Source: a virus. From it: a stretch of 35,803 bases of DNA. The translations under genes were made by a program, and so were the position numbers. Where the stretch lies: IMG/VR virus record IMGVR_UViG_3300025423_000051, positions 1 through 35,803 of that record; one strand, 5' to 3'. The notes under the pieces were generated by a model. That model did not search any database, had not been told where the DNA came from, and saw only the letters and a program-made list of their open reading frames with translations. Below, in pieces: positions 22,698 through 31,100 of the stretch (position 1 is the first letter of the stretch; every line of letters begins with the position of its first letter).

Positions 22698-23243
22698 TGG
22701 GATTAGTATCATGAACCGCTAGGTGGCCCTGGTGAATTAAGCATCCTTTTTCCGGGAAGTGAGTCGACGTGCACCCCCCTTCCGGTTCCCACTCGCGTGG
22801 TCGTGTTTGCGAGAAAACCTCTCCACAAATTTTTCCCAAAAACCCCAGTCTACAAATCATCACAAAAACCGCAAGGTGACGTGTAGCTTCGCTGGTGGTT
22901 CCATAACCATGCCTTTATAAAAGGACGCATTTTCAATAATCCGTCCTTCTGAAAGGGATAGATACCCTGCTACCATTCAAGAGTGGTGGAAATGGTTTAC
23001 TCCCAAATTGTAGTAGGATGTCCAATCTACTTTTTTTGAAGGAAATAGTGGGTAGTTTTTCTTTCAGGAATGTAGCAGTTCATAGACATATTTGCGTTCA
23101 CGGTAGCGCGAACACTACACTCGTCTTGTTTATCGTGCAGTCTGGAAGTGTAGCATGATTTGATTAGCAGACGCTTGGATAATCACCTATGAGGGGAATC
23201 CAACTACTAATTGTAAACGTTTTAGTAGTTGATTATAAATAAG
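22698..23243. other. Non-coding region after small-terminase-like gene
   Basis: About 545 bases with no convincing gene. It contains a GC-rich part (about 22760-22800), an AAGGACG/CGTCCTT inverted repeat (22921-22927 with 22942-22948), an ACCATT/AATGGT repeat (22972-22977 with 22991-22996), several TGTAG-containing sites on both strands, and a 10-bp dyad near the end. It may hold a packaging (cos or pac) site, an origin or an untranslated RNA. A 46-residue ORF at 23018-23158 lacks a ribosome-binding site. Confidence 0.5.
23201..23231. repeat. Perfect 10-bp dyad downstream of minus-strand gene
   Basis: CAACTACTAA and TTAGTAGTTG with an 11-base loop. On the minus strand it follows the stop of the 23244-23489 gene by about 12 bases, where a terminator would be, but no T-run follows. 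It could be an operator or a factor-dependent termination or stability hairpin. Confidence 0.55.
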
Positions 23244-23489
23244 CTATTTCCGTTTGTTTTTTGTGACGGGCATAGCCCTCTTCACTGATTTCCCGAATAG
23301 GGTGCGATTCGCAAGATCGTCCGGCATATTCTGGATATGGGAGGTGAGCATCCCGAAATATTCGGGGAGCAGGAGGGGAGTGAGGTGATCGTAGTCCTTT
23401 CCCTCGTTAGCGAGTTTAACGGCATCCTCGTAAGCCTGGTGAGCTATTGGGAATCTTTCCTTGAGAGGGATATGTTGGGATGAAGCCAT
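23244..23489 (-). CDS. Hypothetical minus-strand protein
   Basis: An 81-residue protein with plausible composition (QAYEDAVKLANEGKDYDHLTPLLLP) and a basic C-terminus. It stands alone on the minus strand in a largely non-coding stretch. No clear ribosome-binding site. No recognised family. Reality is moderately likely from composition. Confidence 0.5.
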   Translation of the reverse strand: MASSQHIPLKERFPIAHQAYEDAVKLANEGKDYDHLTPLLLPEYFGMLTSHIQNMPDDLANRTLFGKSVKRAMPVTKNKRK

Positions 23490-23573
23490 TTGGTGGATAG
23501 GATAAGGTTATAGTCTAATTTTTGATTGGTTGTTTTAGGTGATAGTGTAAAGAGTATGTTTATATTTTCAATC

Positions 23574-23956
23574 GCGTTGGCTTGGGGCTGGTGGCCCCGC
23601 CACGCTTGAATGATTGTTTGTATTCATCAACCTTGAGTAAAGCACTCCGTGGGGATACATGGACAAAGCGTTGCCCTTGGTTGAATCGGATGTATCAATT
23701 CCAATCCAGTTAGGGCAATTGTAGCTTTAGACCTTGCGCAATTCTTGTGGTCAGGGTTATGTCCCGTGCTACAAATGCTTCTCCTCTTTTTGAGAGGGTC
23801 AAATTATTAAGACAGGTTGGGCTTGATTTCGTTGGGGGCCAGCCCCTCGTCTAATCCCTGTCACGCAATATGCTTTTTAAATACCACTTGCTTGCAATAT
23901 TGTCAACCGCTATAAAAGACAAAGAGGAAGGAGTGTGATGGCTCCGTTCCTCTTTT
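23574..23956 (+). ncRNA. Candidate structured non-coding RNA ending in a terminator
   Basis: A roughly 380-base stretch without a credible gene. It begins with a long hairpin in which GCGT, GGC and GGGGC on the left (23574-23588, with a bulged T and a TT loop) pair with GCCCC, GCC and ACGC on the right (23594-23605). Further elements: CCTCT/AGAGG (23783-23797), and nested GACAGG/CCTGTC (23811-23816 with 23857-23862) enclosing GGGCT/AGCCC (23819-23823 with 23841-23845). It ends in a strong intrinsic terminator at 23921-23956. The 5' end is unknown; a TATATT at 23561 could be a -10 box. I also considered a long leader of the HNH gene, but a terminator before that gene argues against this. Confidence 0.45.
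23921..23956 (+). terminator. Intrinsic terminator before the HNH gene
   Basis: AAAGAGGAAGGAG pairs with CTCCGTTCCTCTTT over 13 bp with one bulged base, closing an eight-base loop and followed by a T-run. Since no + strand gene lies in the preceding kilobase or more except the small-terminase-like gene, its presence implies a transcript, coding or not, that ends here. The A-run at the left also gives some minus-strand potential. Confidence 0.85.
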
Positions 23957-23978
23957 AACCTCAACCCATAATTGTGCT

Positions 23979-24602
23979 ATGAGAGAAGCTGAAGGAAATG
24001 TAGGAAATGATGCCGGGGATGGCAAGCGGAGATTTAAGAATGGAGATGCTTGCCCCTGGAATAAAGAAGTTGTTTGCTGGGGATATTTGCAAACTGGCCC
24101 GTGGTGGGTGAGTTGGGCAAAATATCACGAGATGTGCAAAAAGCATGGGATCAAGCCCAAAAAGAAAAATAAAACTCCTAAAAAGCCTGTTCATCCAAGC
24201 AAGCTGCAAAAGAATCTCTTGATTAAGTTCTGGGAGTATTTTCTTGATGTGGAAATTGGGAAGCACGGGAATAGAACGAAACTGATCGCCACAACAAGCA
24301 ATGCTGATTATGGATTAAAAACTGAAAAGCAAAGACTTGAAAAGCTGAAGGAGTATTCAAATATAGTTATACCATACAAGAATTGTTTGTCTTTAAGGGA
24401 AAAAAGAAAGCAATTTAACAAGAGAAAAGATAGTTTGCACAGTCCATACCATTTTCAAAACAGCTTGTGCTTTGTGTGTAAGGAACAGGCACAGTGTAGG
24501 CATCATATCATTCAATTGCAGAATGGAGGAATCAACTCCAAAAAAAATCTTGTGAGTTTGTGCAATCATTGTCATTCTGAAATACACCCTTGGCTAAAAT
24601 GA
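23979..24602 (+). CDS. HNH endonuclease
   Basis: A 207-residue protein with a C-terminal HNH nuclease module: CFVC (Cys164, Cys167), the paired His175/His176 in QCRHHIIQL, Asn190, and CNHCHSEIH (Cys195, Cys198, His199, His203). The N-terminal 160 residues are highly basic and probably bind DNA. Such freestanding HNH genes are common mobile (homing) elements in phages; a packaging-associated HNH is less likely given its size and position. The DNA is AT-rich, especially towards its end. No clear ribosome-binding site. It stops in an ATGA overlap with the glycosyltransferase. Confidence 0.85.
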   Translation: MREAEGNVGNDAGDGKRRFKNGDACPWNKEVVCWGYLQTGPWWVSWAKYHEMCKKHGIKPKKKNKTPKKPVHPSKLQKNLLIKFWEYFLDVEIGKHGNRTKLIATTSNADYGLKTEKQRLEKLKEYSNIVIPYKNCLSLREKRKQFNKRKDSLHSPYHFQNSLCFVCKEQAQCRHHIIQLQNGGINSKKNLVSLCNHCHSEIHPWLK

Positions 24603-25285
24603 ACGTGGATATATTTATTCGGTCGTATCGAGCAGACTTCCCTTGGCTTGCTTATTGCTTGAGGTCTTTAGCCAAGTATGCAAAGGGATTTGGAAAGATT
24701 CATCTCTGCGTTCCGGTGGGGGACTTGGAGTTGGTTCCGGCTGGAACTAACGAGGAGGTTCATGTTGTGGCAGATTGGAGTGATGGTTATATCCAGCAGC
24801 AGAATGACAAGCTCCATTGTGATATGTATTGCAATGCTCCCTATATCCTCTGTATGGACTCTGATTGCATTCTCACTAGGGAGATAGCCCCAGAGGATTT
24901 GTTCATCAATGGGAAGCCCGTGTGGTTATATGAGGATCTTCCTGACCCTCCTTGGAAGGAGATCGTGAAGGAATCGGTGGGATGGGAACCGGAGTATGAG
25001 TTCATGAGGAGGCATCCCTTTGTTTTTGACAGGCAAGTTCTCCGTGATTTCCGCACCTTCATGTTTCACAGGCATCAGAGTGCCTTGAATGTGTGGTTGC
25101 AGGGGAGGCCCAAGCATAGGTTCAGTGAGTTCAATGCCTTTGGAGCGTGGGCGCACAAGTATAGGCATCATATGTATGAGTGGAGGCATCCTTCGGATTT
25201 GGAGCCTTTCGTGAATCAGGAATGGAGTTGGGGAGGACTCACGCCGGAGATTAAGAGCAAGATGGATAATATCCTATCCTCCTGA
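24599..25285 (+). CDS. GT-A-like glycosyltransferase, DUF6492-like
   Basis: A 228-residue protein, probably GT-A fold. Visible: FIRSYRADFPWL near the N-terminus, GYIQQQNDKL (63-72), and the metal-binding ILCMDSDCILT with Asp-Ser-Asp at 87-89. The middle is aromatic and Arg/His-rich. This resembles the DUF6492 glycosyltransferase-like group but the assignment is from pattern only. It overlaps the HNH gene by four bases and is unrelated in sequence to the GT at 19850. Substrate and target are unknown. Confidence 0.65.
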   Translation: MNVDIFIRSYRADFPWLAYCLRSLAKYAKGFGKIHLCVPVGDLELVPAGTNEEVHVVADWSDGYIQQQNDKLHCDMYCNAPYILCMDSDCILTREIAPEDLFINGKPVWLYEDLPDPPWKEIVKESVGWEPEYEFMRRHPFVFDRQVLRDFRTFMFHRHQSALNVWLQGRPKHRFSEFNAFGAWAHKYRHHMYEWRHPSDLEPFVNQEWSWGGLTPEIKSKMDNILSS

Positions 25286-25311
25286 CCGAGGTTGGGGTAG
25301 AAGGGGATTGC

Positions 25312-25575
25312 ATGGCAAAGAAACGCACACCTAACCAGGACAAGGCCACGAATCCCAAGCCAATCTCTTCGGAGAAGGCATTGGAAATGATTCGCAATCT
25401 CACTGCGGAATTCTTTGACCATGCCATTTTGTTAGTGAGCAGGGAGAATGACGGGGAGACTGAATTCCTCAAGACCCAGATGGGCAATCACTTTGCAGTG
25501 AAGGGGATGGCCCAATCATATCTGAAGGACATATCGGAGGACTGTGAAATTGAAATTGAGTTTGAAGATGAGTAG
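25312..25575 (+). CDS. Hypothetical acidic/helical protein
   Basis: An 87-residue protein with a basic N-terminus and an acidic end (CEIEIEFEDE). AAGGGG precedes the start by a good distance. No recognised motif. It lies just upstream of the virion genes. Confidence 0.55.
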   Translation: MAKKRTPNQDKATNPKPISSEKALEMIRNLTAEFFDHAILLVSRENDGETEFLKTQMGNHFAVKGMAQSYLKDISEDCEIEIEFEDE

Positions 25576-25596
25576 GATGGATTAAGCAGTTGACTA

Positions 25597-25602
25597 TATA
25601 AT
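25597..25602 (+). promoter_or_regulatory. Possible -10 box before virion genes
   Basis: A perfect TATAAT in the 54-base gap before the adaptor gene, but without a matching -35 element at the proper distance (an overlapping TTGACT lies too close). It might need an activator. Low confidence. Confidence 0.25.
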
Positions 25603-25629
25603 TGGGGGTGATGTAATTATGAGGCGATC

Positions 25630-26343
25630 ATGGCATCCCTCACCTTCTCACAGGCGCAAACTTTATTTGCTCCGTTCATCACTTCCCAAGGGGCGAGTGA
25701 TCCCGGCGTGGGGGTGGCAATCAACTTTGTAAACGAGAGGTTCATCAACTCCGGTCAGTGGAAGGGGAATAGGTTCATCTATAGCTTTTCAGTATCCACT
25801 GATGCCAACGGTAACAACTACTTTGACACAGTGCCAGGCGTGGAGAGTGTGCTGAAGGTGCTGGCAGTTGACCCTACCTACTTGCAGGGAGAGCTTGGTG
25901 ACGTGATGCCTGATTGGTATCCTTGGGATGAAGGAGGACTTGGTTGGCTTCCCCCCAACTATGTGGGGGATCTTCAGATCGTCAGGCAGGGCAACACTCC
26001 TGTCAGTGCTTTGCCGAGTGGAGCCACTAGCGATACCCAACGATACAGGGTGTTGGGGAAGATGCCGGAGAACCGCTCAATGTATTGTATCGTGAGGAGG
26101 GGTTACGTTCCGTTAGTCAACGCCACGGATCTTCTCATCCCCTCCAACCGGAATGCTTATCGGTATGGGTTGCAAGCCTATAACTACGAGAACATCAACG
26201 AGTTGGAAAGGGCGCAAGTTTATTGGGACTATGCCTACAAGTGCTTGAATGACGAGACGGTGAACTTTGAGGATGGAGAGCTTGCCCAGATTCAAATCCA
26301 AACCAAAGCATTTGCCCCAGGCATTATGCAGAACCTAGTTTAA
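25630..26343 (+). CDS. Head-tail adaptor-like structural protein
   Basis: A 237-residue protein with a C-terminal NRNAYRYGLQAYNYENINEL segment followed by ERAQVYWDYAYKCLNDE, a helical pattern that resembles neck or adaptor proteins of podoviruses, where a set of helices packs against the portal. It is the first gene of the right-hand virion block. The name rests on this pattern and on position; a different virion protein is possible. Confidence 0.55.
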   Translation: MASLTFSQAQTLFAPFITSQGASDPGVGVAINFVNERFINSGQWKGNRFIYSFSVSTDANGNNYFDTVPGVESVLKVLAVDPTYLQGELGDVMPDWYPWDEGGLGWLPPNYVGDLQIVRQGNTPVSALPSGATSDTQRYRVLGKMPENRSMYCIVRRGYVPLVNATDLLIPSNRNAYRYGLQAYNYENINELERAQVYWDYAYKCLNDETVNFEDGELAQIQIQTKAFAPGIMQNLV

Positions 26344-26344
26344 T

Positions 26345-27265
26345 ATGGCATACGAAACCGACATTCTATCTCCTAATTACTGGAAGCAGTTTGGAAATCT
26401 TTATACCGGAGCAAGGGCCATTTCAGAAGCGTATAGAGATTTGGGAGGGATGGCATCAGAAGAAGCGCAGCTTGCTGGGAGGCAACTTGCTGAAAAGTTT
26501 TCTCCAACTACTAATTTAGCCAAAACAATTTACGGCAAAACAGCGCAGTTTTTTACAGACCCAATTGCTGAACAAAATAAATTTAGGCAATCTTACGCTA
26601 GGGAAATGGCTCCCGGCCCGGAAGGAATGTTGCCTTTTACGCAGAAAGGGCTTGAACTGGCGAGTTCAGTTTTTGGGGAAACCAAGCCAGACTATCTCTC
26701 TACTCCATTTGATTTTACGCCAGCCCCCACCACTCAAGAATACAAGGCTCCCAAAACGGATCAGCTTATTCCTGCTGGAGCAGCTTCCACTGCCCAACAG
26801 GGAGGCATCACCACTCCTGCACAAAACCAAGCCCAAGCAGGAAAGACACAATCCAATTACATCCAAGACGCACACGATGCCGTGATGGATTTGATGAAGG
26901 GAGGCAAGGCTATACCTAGAGGGATGGTTGAGCCAGAAGCCGGAAGTGGAAAAATGAGCGGGTTGGATCTTTCCCAATACAACAGGGTGGAAAGGGATAT
27001 AGCTGGCAATATCATTGGTTTGTCTGGAAGGATGCAAGTTGGCCCATCTGGAAGAAGTTTGACGAAAATGACTCCAGATTGGCAAGCAAGTCAAATGGAG
27101 GTTTCTAAAACCGGACAACCTGGCCCCAAAGAATCAGTTCAGTCTGCCGTGAACAGGCAGTTGTTTCTTGAGTCAAAAAAGCCAAAGCCTTCCATACAAA
27201 ATCCTAAAAATGTTTTTTCCGAGGCATTTAAGCAAACCAAAAAGCCGGAAGAAATAACTGCATAA
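26345..27265 (+). CDS. Virion protein, unknown, possibly internal
   Basis: A 306-residue protein, rich in Gln, Pro, Thr and Lys, with no membrane segment or known motif. It lies between the adaptor-like protein and the giant polyvalent protein, where ejected or internal proteins are often encoded. Parts of its first half are AT-rich. One base separates it from the upstream gene. Confidence 0.5.
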   Translation: MAYETDILSPNYWKQFGNLYTGARAISEAYRDLGGMASEEAQLAGRQLAEKFSPTTNLAKTIYGKTAQFFTDPIAEQNKFRQSYAREMAPGPEGMLPFTQKGLELASSVFGETKPDYLSTPFDFTPAPTTQEYKAPKTDQLIPAGAASTAQQGGITTPAQNQAQAGKTQSNYIQDAHDAVMDLMKGGKAIPRGMVEPEAGSGKMSGLDLSQYNRVERDIAGNIIGLSGRMQVGPSGRSLTKMTPDWQASQMEVSKTGQPGPKESVQSAVNRQLFLESKKPKPSIQNPKNVFSEAFKQTKKPEEITA

Positions 27266-27266
27266 T

Positions 27267-28178
27267 ATGGCTACAGGAACCACCCCATCAGGATCAGCTT
27301 TTGTTTTTAAGATTCCCTCTGGAGGAAGGGAGGAGACCACTTATGCTCCTTCTGGATATTCAGCCGTTTATCAAGATGATAAGGCATTGAATGAAATTCT
27401 TGATTGGCATGACAGAAAGCGCAGGGAGGAGATGGAAGATCAATTTGCAATAAGGCGGGAACAAAGGGCGCAACGTGCCCAAGACATTTCAGAGGAAAGG
27501 GAAAAGCGTCAGGAAGAAAGAGACTTGCACAGGTCAATGCTTGAAGACGCAAGGGCAGAAAGGATACAAAGCCGACAAGATCTTTACGAGAAGAGGATGG
27601 ATGATCTTGATAAACTTTCTGGAGTTATTGACTCGGTTGATCCAACCCATAGGGATGCTTCCAAGCAGTTGATGGATGTAAGAAATACCCCGGAGTTCCA
27701 CAGGCTTCTTGCCAATCGAGATACCCGTCAGGCACTTAATGAGATGTTCAAGTCCAAGACAGGAGAGGTTAAGGATGTGATAGATGGAATCCAGCATGAG
27801 GCATCCAAGTATGGAGTTGAGGCAGACATTGATCAGCTTCCCTATGACAAAAACGGAATTTATGATTTCCAAAAGATTTATAAAGAAATATTGCCTAGCC
27901 TGGGAATGAAAAAGCAACAACAGATTAGTCAAGAGATGGAAGCCTCCAGAATGAGGGCTAGTGCTGCTGGGTATGAAGAAGTTCCCATCACCACACCAGA
28001 AGGTAAAACCACGATAAAGCTCTTGAAAAAAGAGCAGCAATTCGGAATTCCTACTGGGAAACCTCTCACCACGGAACCTTCCAAGCCAGCAAGTCTTCCC
28101 CCTCTTGCCGAATTTGCCAGACAGTATAAGTCTCTTCCTCCAGAGTTTTCTGAACCAGTTGACTCTTCTCCGCAGTAA
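27267..28178 (+). CDS. Coiled-coil virion-associated protein
   Basis: A 303-residue protein with a highly charged probable coiled coil (about residues 48-110, dense in Arg, Glu, Gln and Asp, e.g. EEREKRQEERDLHRSML) and a proline-rich C-terminus. Probably a structural or ejected protein by position. No family recognised. Confidence 0.5.
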   Translation: MATGTTPSGSAFVFKIPSGGREETTYAPSGYSAVYQDDKALNEILDWHDRKRREEMEDQFAIRREQRAQRAQDISEEREKRQEERDLHRSMLEDARAERIQSRQDLYEKRMDDLDKLSGVIDSVDPTHRDASKQLMDVRNTPEFHRLLANRDTRQALNEMFKSKTGEVKDVIDGIQHEASKYGVEADIDQLPYDKNGIYDFQKIYKEILPSLGMKKQQQISQEMEASRMRASAAGYEEVPITTPEGKTTIKLLKKEQQFGIPTGKPLTTEPSKPASLPPLAEFARQYKSLPPEFSEPVDSSPQ

Positions 28179-28193
28179 GTGGCATAACATGAC

Positions 28194-31100
28194 ATGGCTT
28201 TTGACCCCTCTTTTGCAGATGCGGCCCTCCAATCGGGATATTCCAAGGAGGAAGTTGCCAAATATGCCGCTGAACAAGACCCTTTCGTAAAAGATGCTCT
28301 TGCCGCAGGATACAATTTTGATGACATATTAACTCATCTAAAACAAGGAGGTGAACAAACCAATGAATATCAAATCCAAAATGAGCCAAAAGCCCAACTG
28401 GACAACCGGACACAACGACAAGCCCAAGAACAAGTCAATGCTATCGGTGGAGAAGCCAACGTACAAGCCGATGGACAGTTGCGTCCCCAAGACGAAAGCC
28501 AGCGTCAGCGCAATGACCAAGCCAGTGTCGGGCAACGGAACGGCAATTCCGTTCAACTGATAGGAGGTGAACAAGATGCAGAAACAAAAAGCCAACAAGC
28601 CGATGCAGAAGGAAGTCAAAGGCCGGAAGCAGGGCAAGGCATATCAGGACAAGTCCCTGCGGGGAACCAAGAGGAAGTAGGGAAGGAAGGAGTTCAATCC
28701 TCCTCCACCCAAAGTAAAGTCATAGCAGGGCTTGGAAGCCTTGCTGAATCTGCATCTCAACTGGCAGGGTTTCACTTTGGCGGGAAAGCCGCCCTTTCAG
28801 CCGCAACCAAGCTGGCGGCAAAGCAAGGCACTGGAGCTTTGATCGGTGAGGCAATTGCCGCTCCCATTGCTGCCGCTGAAGAAGTGGCATCCGGTGGCCT
28901 AGCCACGCCTCTGGCAATCGGCACTGAAGTGTTGGGTGGATTGGCTGGAGGATGGGTGGCAGACAAGTTGGAGGGGCTTGGAGAGCGTTTAACGGGGGTT
29001 CATGGGGATATTGAAAAGGCCAAGCAGGAGAATCCATTGCTTTCCCAAGTGGTCAATTATTCCGTGATGGCTCCCCTGGCACTCAAGTCTGCGGGAAATC
29101 TTATCAAACTTGCCCAGAAGGAAGGAGTGAAGGCAGCGGCAGGAGCAGTAGGCGTGGGAGCGGGAGTGGGTGCTGCCACATACCCATTGCAAGTGGGAAT
29201 GGATAAAGCCCTCAACTACCTCACCGGACAAACGGATGAGGAGAAGATGTCATGGAAGGGATTGCTTGAGAATGCCGCCATTGGTGGAATCCTTGGTGGG
29301 GCAGGACTACCAGAAACCGCAAAGGTGGAGGAAGGGCTTAACACGATCAGGCTAACCAACAAAAAGATTAAAGAAGATGCAAAAGATCCCAATATGGTTG
29401 TGGAAAATGCTTTCTCTCAAGTGGAGAAGCATATTGAAAATGGAGATACCAAGTCAGCAGAAGAAGCGTTACAGAGGGCGAAGGCAGTTAAAGAGGCCAA
29501 TCCCGCAACTGGGGAAGTGGAGGAAAACCGCTCGCATAGGGAAGCGTTTTTAGATCAGCAGATCAAAGCAGAACAACCCGCCGAGGTTACTACCGAGGCA
29601 CAACCAACCATACCAAGTGAAACAAAAGAGCAAGTCAAAGAAGCAAGTGGGATTCCTGTTGAGCAAGGGATCTCCCCTAACGAGCAAGCAACAATCGAAG
29701 CTAAAGAAAGAGTTGCACAGCGGAGCCGTCAAGGTGAAGAAAAAGTAGAAGGAGAGGGTTATCCCAGTTCAGTAAAAGAAGAAAACATCCCGGTAGAAGA
29801 GCTTCACGGAAAGACCGCCCGTGAGGGGCTTGTGAAGATTGCCACCACTCCAAATATGCCGCAGGAGTGGAAAGACCTTGCGGAAACTTTCTCCAAGTTC
29901 CCTTCTAAAATGTTGGATGAGGATAAAGTCGTACCTCAATCTAAAATTCCTTCTAATTATAGAAAAATGGCAAAAGGAAGGGCGGCAAGGTATACGGCAT
30001 CACCAACAAGCCCTACTGGATTTATTGCAATAGCCAACAAAGGAGTTGAATCAGCGCAAACTTTTGTTCACGAAACGGGACATACAATTACAGCGGATTC
30101 AATCCATAAATGGGTTCCAACAACAGCAACCACGGGAAAAGAATACGCAAAAGCACTTGAGGCTGCATTGGCAAATCCAAATACACCCGATCCAATTAAA
30201 AGGTTAATCAATCTATACAAAAGTGCATTAGAACAAAGAGGAGAAACTGAAAGGTATTTGGGAAAAGGAGATTTTGTTAAAACAAATAAACCTTTTTATT
30301 TTGATAAAGTTCCATACCCAGATCCTATTGGAACTGTTTATCAGTTTGGAGCAAAAGGCGTTGCAGAGCTTTCTGCGTTTGAAAAATTATTTAAACAAGC
30401 TGGAATTAAATATCAATTAGATAAATATCCAGGGGGAGGAAGGTTCCGTATTTCTCCAGAGGAAATTGAAAAATTTAAATCTCAAAAAGAAAAATTAGAT
30501 ATTGAACTTAAAGATTTTCAAAATGGAAAAACCTACACATTAACTGGATTAAAATTAAAAAAGCCAGCGGCAGCTTCTGCTCGTCCAGACATAACAGTTA
30601 AAAAGGGATCTGTTTATGGATTTGGAAATTTACATGAATTTGTTTCTGAAACATGGAGCAGTCCAAAATTTAGGGAATTGCTAAAAGGATTGAAGGGAGA
30701 TGGCAAAGAGTCCATGTGGCAAACCTTTGTCAAAATCATTTCCAAACTTCTTAAAATAGAAAAAGGATCTCTTGCGGAAGCAGTTATTGATTCCTCGCTT
30801 GATATTTCTAGGTTAAGAGGCAAAGAACTTAAAGGGAAAGAATATGAGCCTCCCAAGAGATTGCTTGAGAAAGAAAAGAAACCCAAGGAAGTGCCTCCAG
30901 TTGAAAAACCAACTGAACCAAAAGGGACTAGTTTGCACGAAGCGGCATTCCAGCCAAGAGAGGGAGTTCGATTTGTTGCGGCAAATCACGATGAGGCATT
31001 AAAGAAAGCTCTTGATGCAGGAGAAATTACACAAGAATTTTACAATGAAGTTTCTGGAAATGAAAATGCAGAAAAAAGAAACAGGCCAGAATTTGGATTC

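Noticed and set aside
22666-22863. Minus-strand 65-residue ORF
   Set aside because: Antisense to the end of the small-terminase-like gene, unusual composition, no start signal.
23018-23158. 46-residue + strand ORF in the non-coding region
   Set aside because: No ribosome-binding site and spans the repeated TGTAG sites.
23759-23854. 31-residue + ORF and an antisense open frame in the candidate RNA
   Set aside because: Both look partly protein-like, but the + ORF has only a weak, badly spaced AGGG and the antisense frame has no ATG. Base pairing explains the region as well.
23490-23978. Group I intron or IscB/IsrB-associated RNA
   Set aside because: A TAGTC-type element at 23511 lacks a partner GACTA at suitable distance, and the HNH protein has no RuvC-like part.
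22698-23978. tRNA genes
   Set aside because: No T-arm sequence with a paired acceptor stem found on either strand.
27534-28277. 247-residue minus-strand ORF opposite the coiled-coil virion gene
   Set aside because: Antisense shadow with Leu/Arg/Phe-rich composition, overlapping two well-supported + genes.
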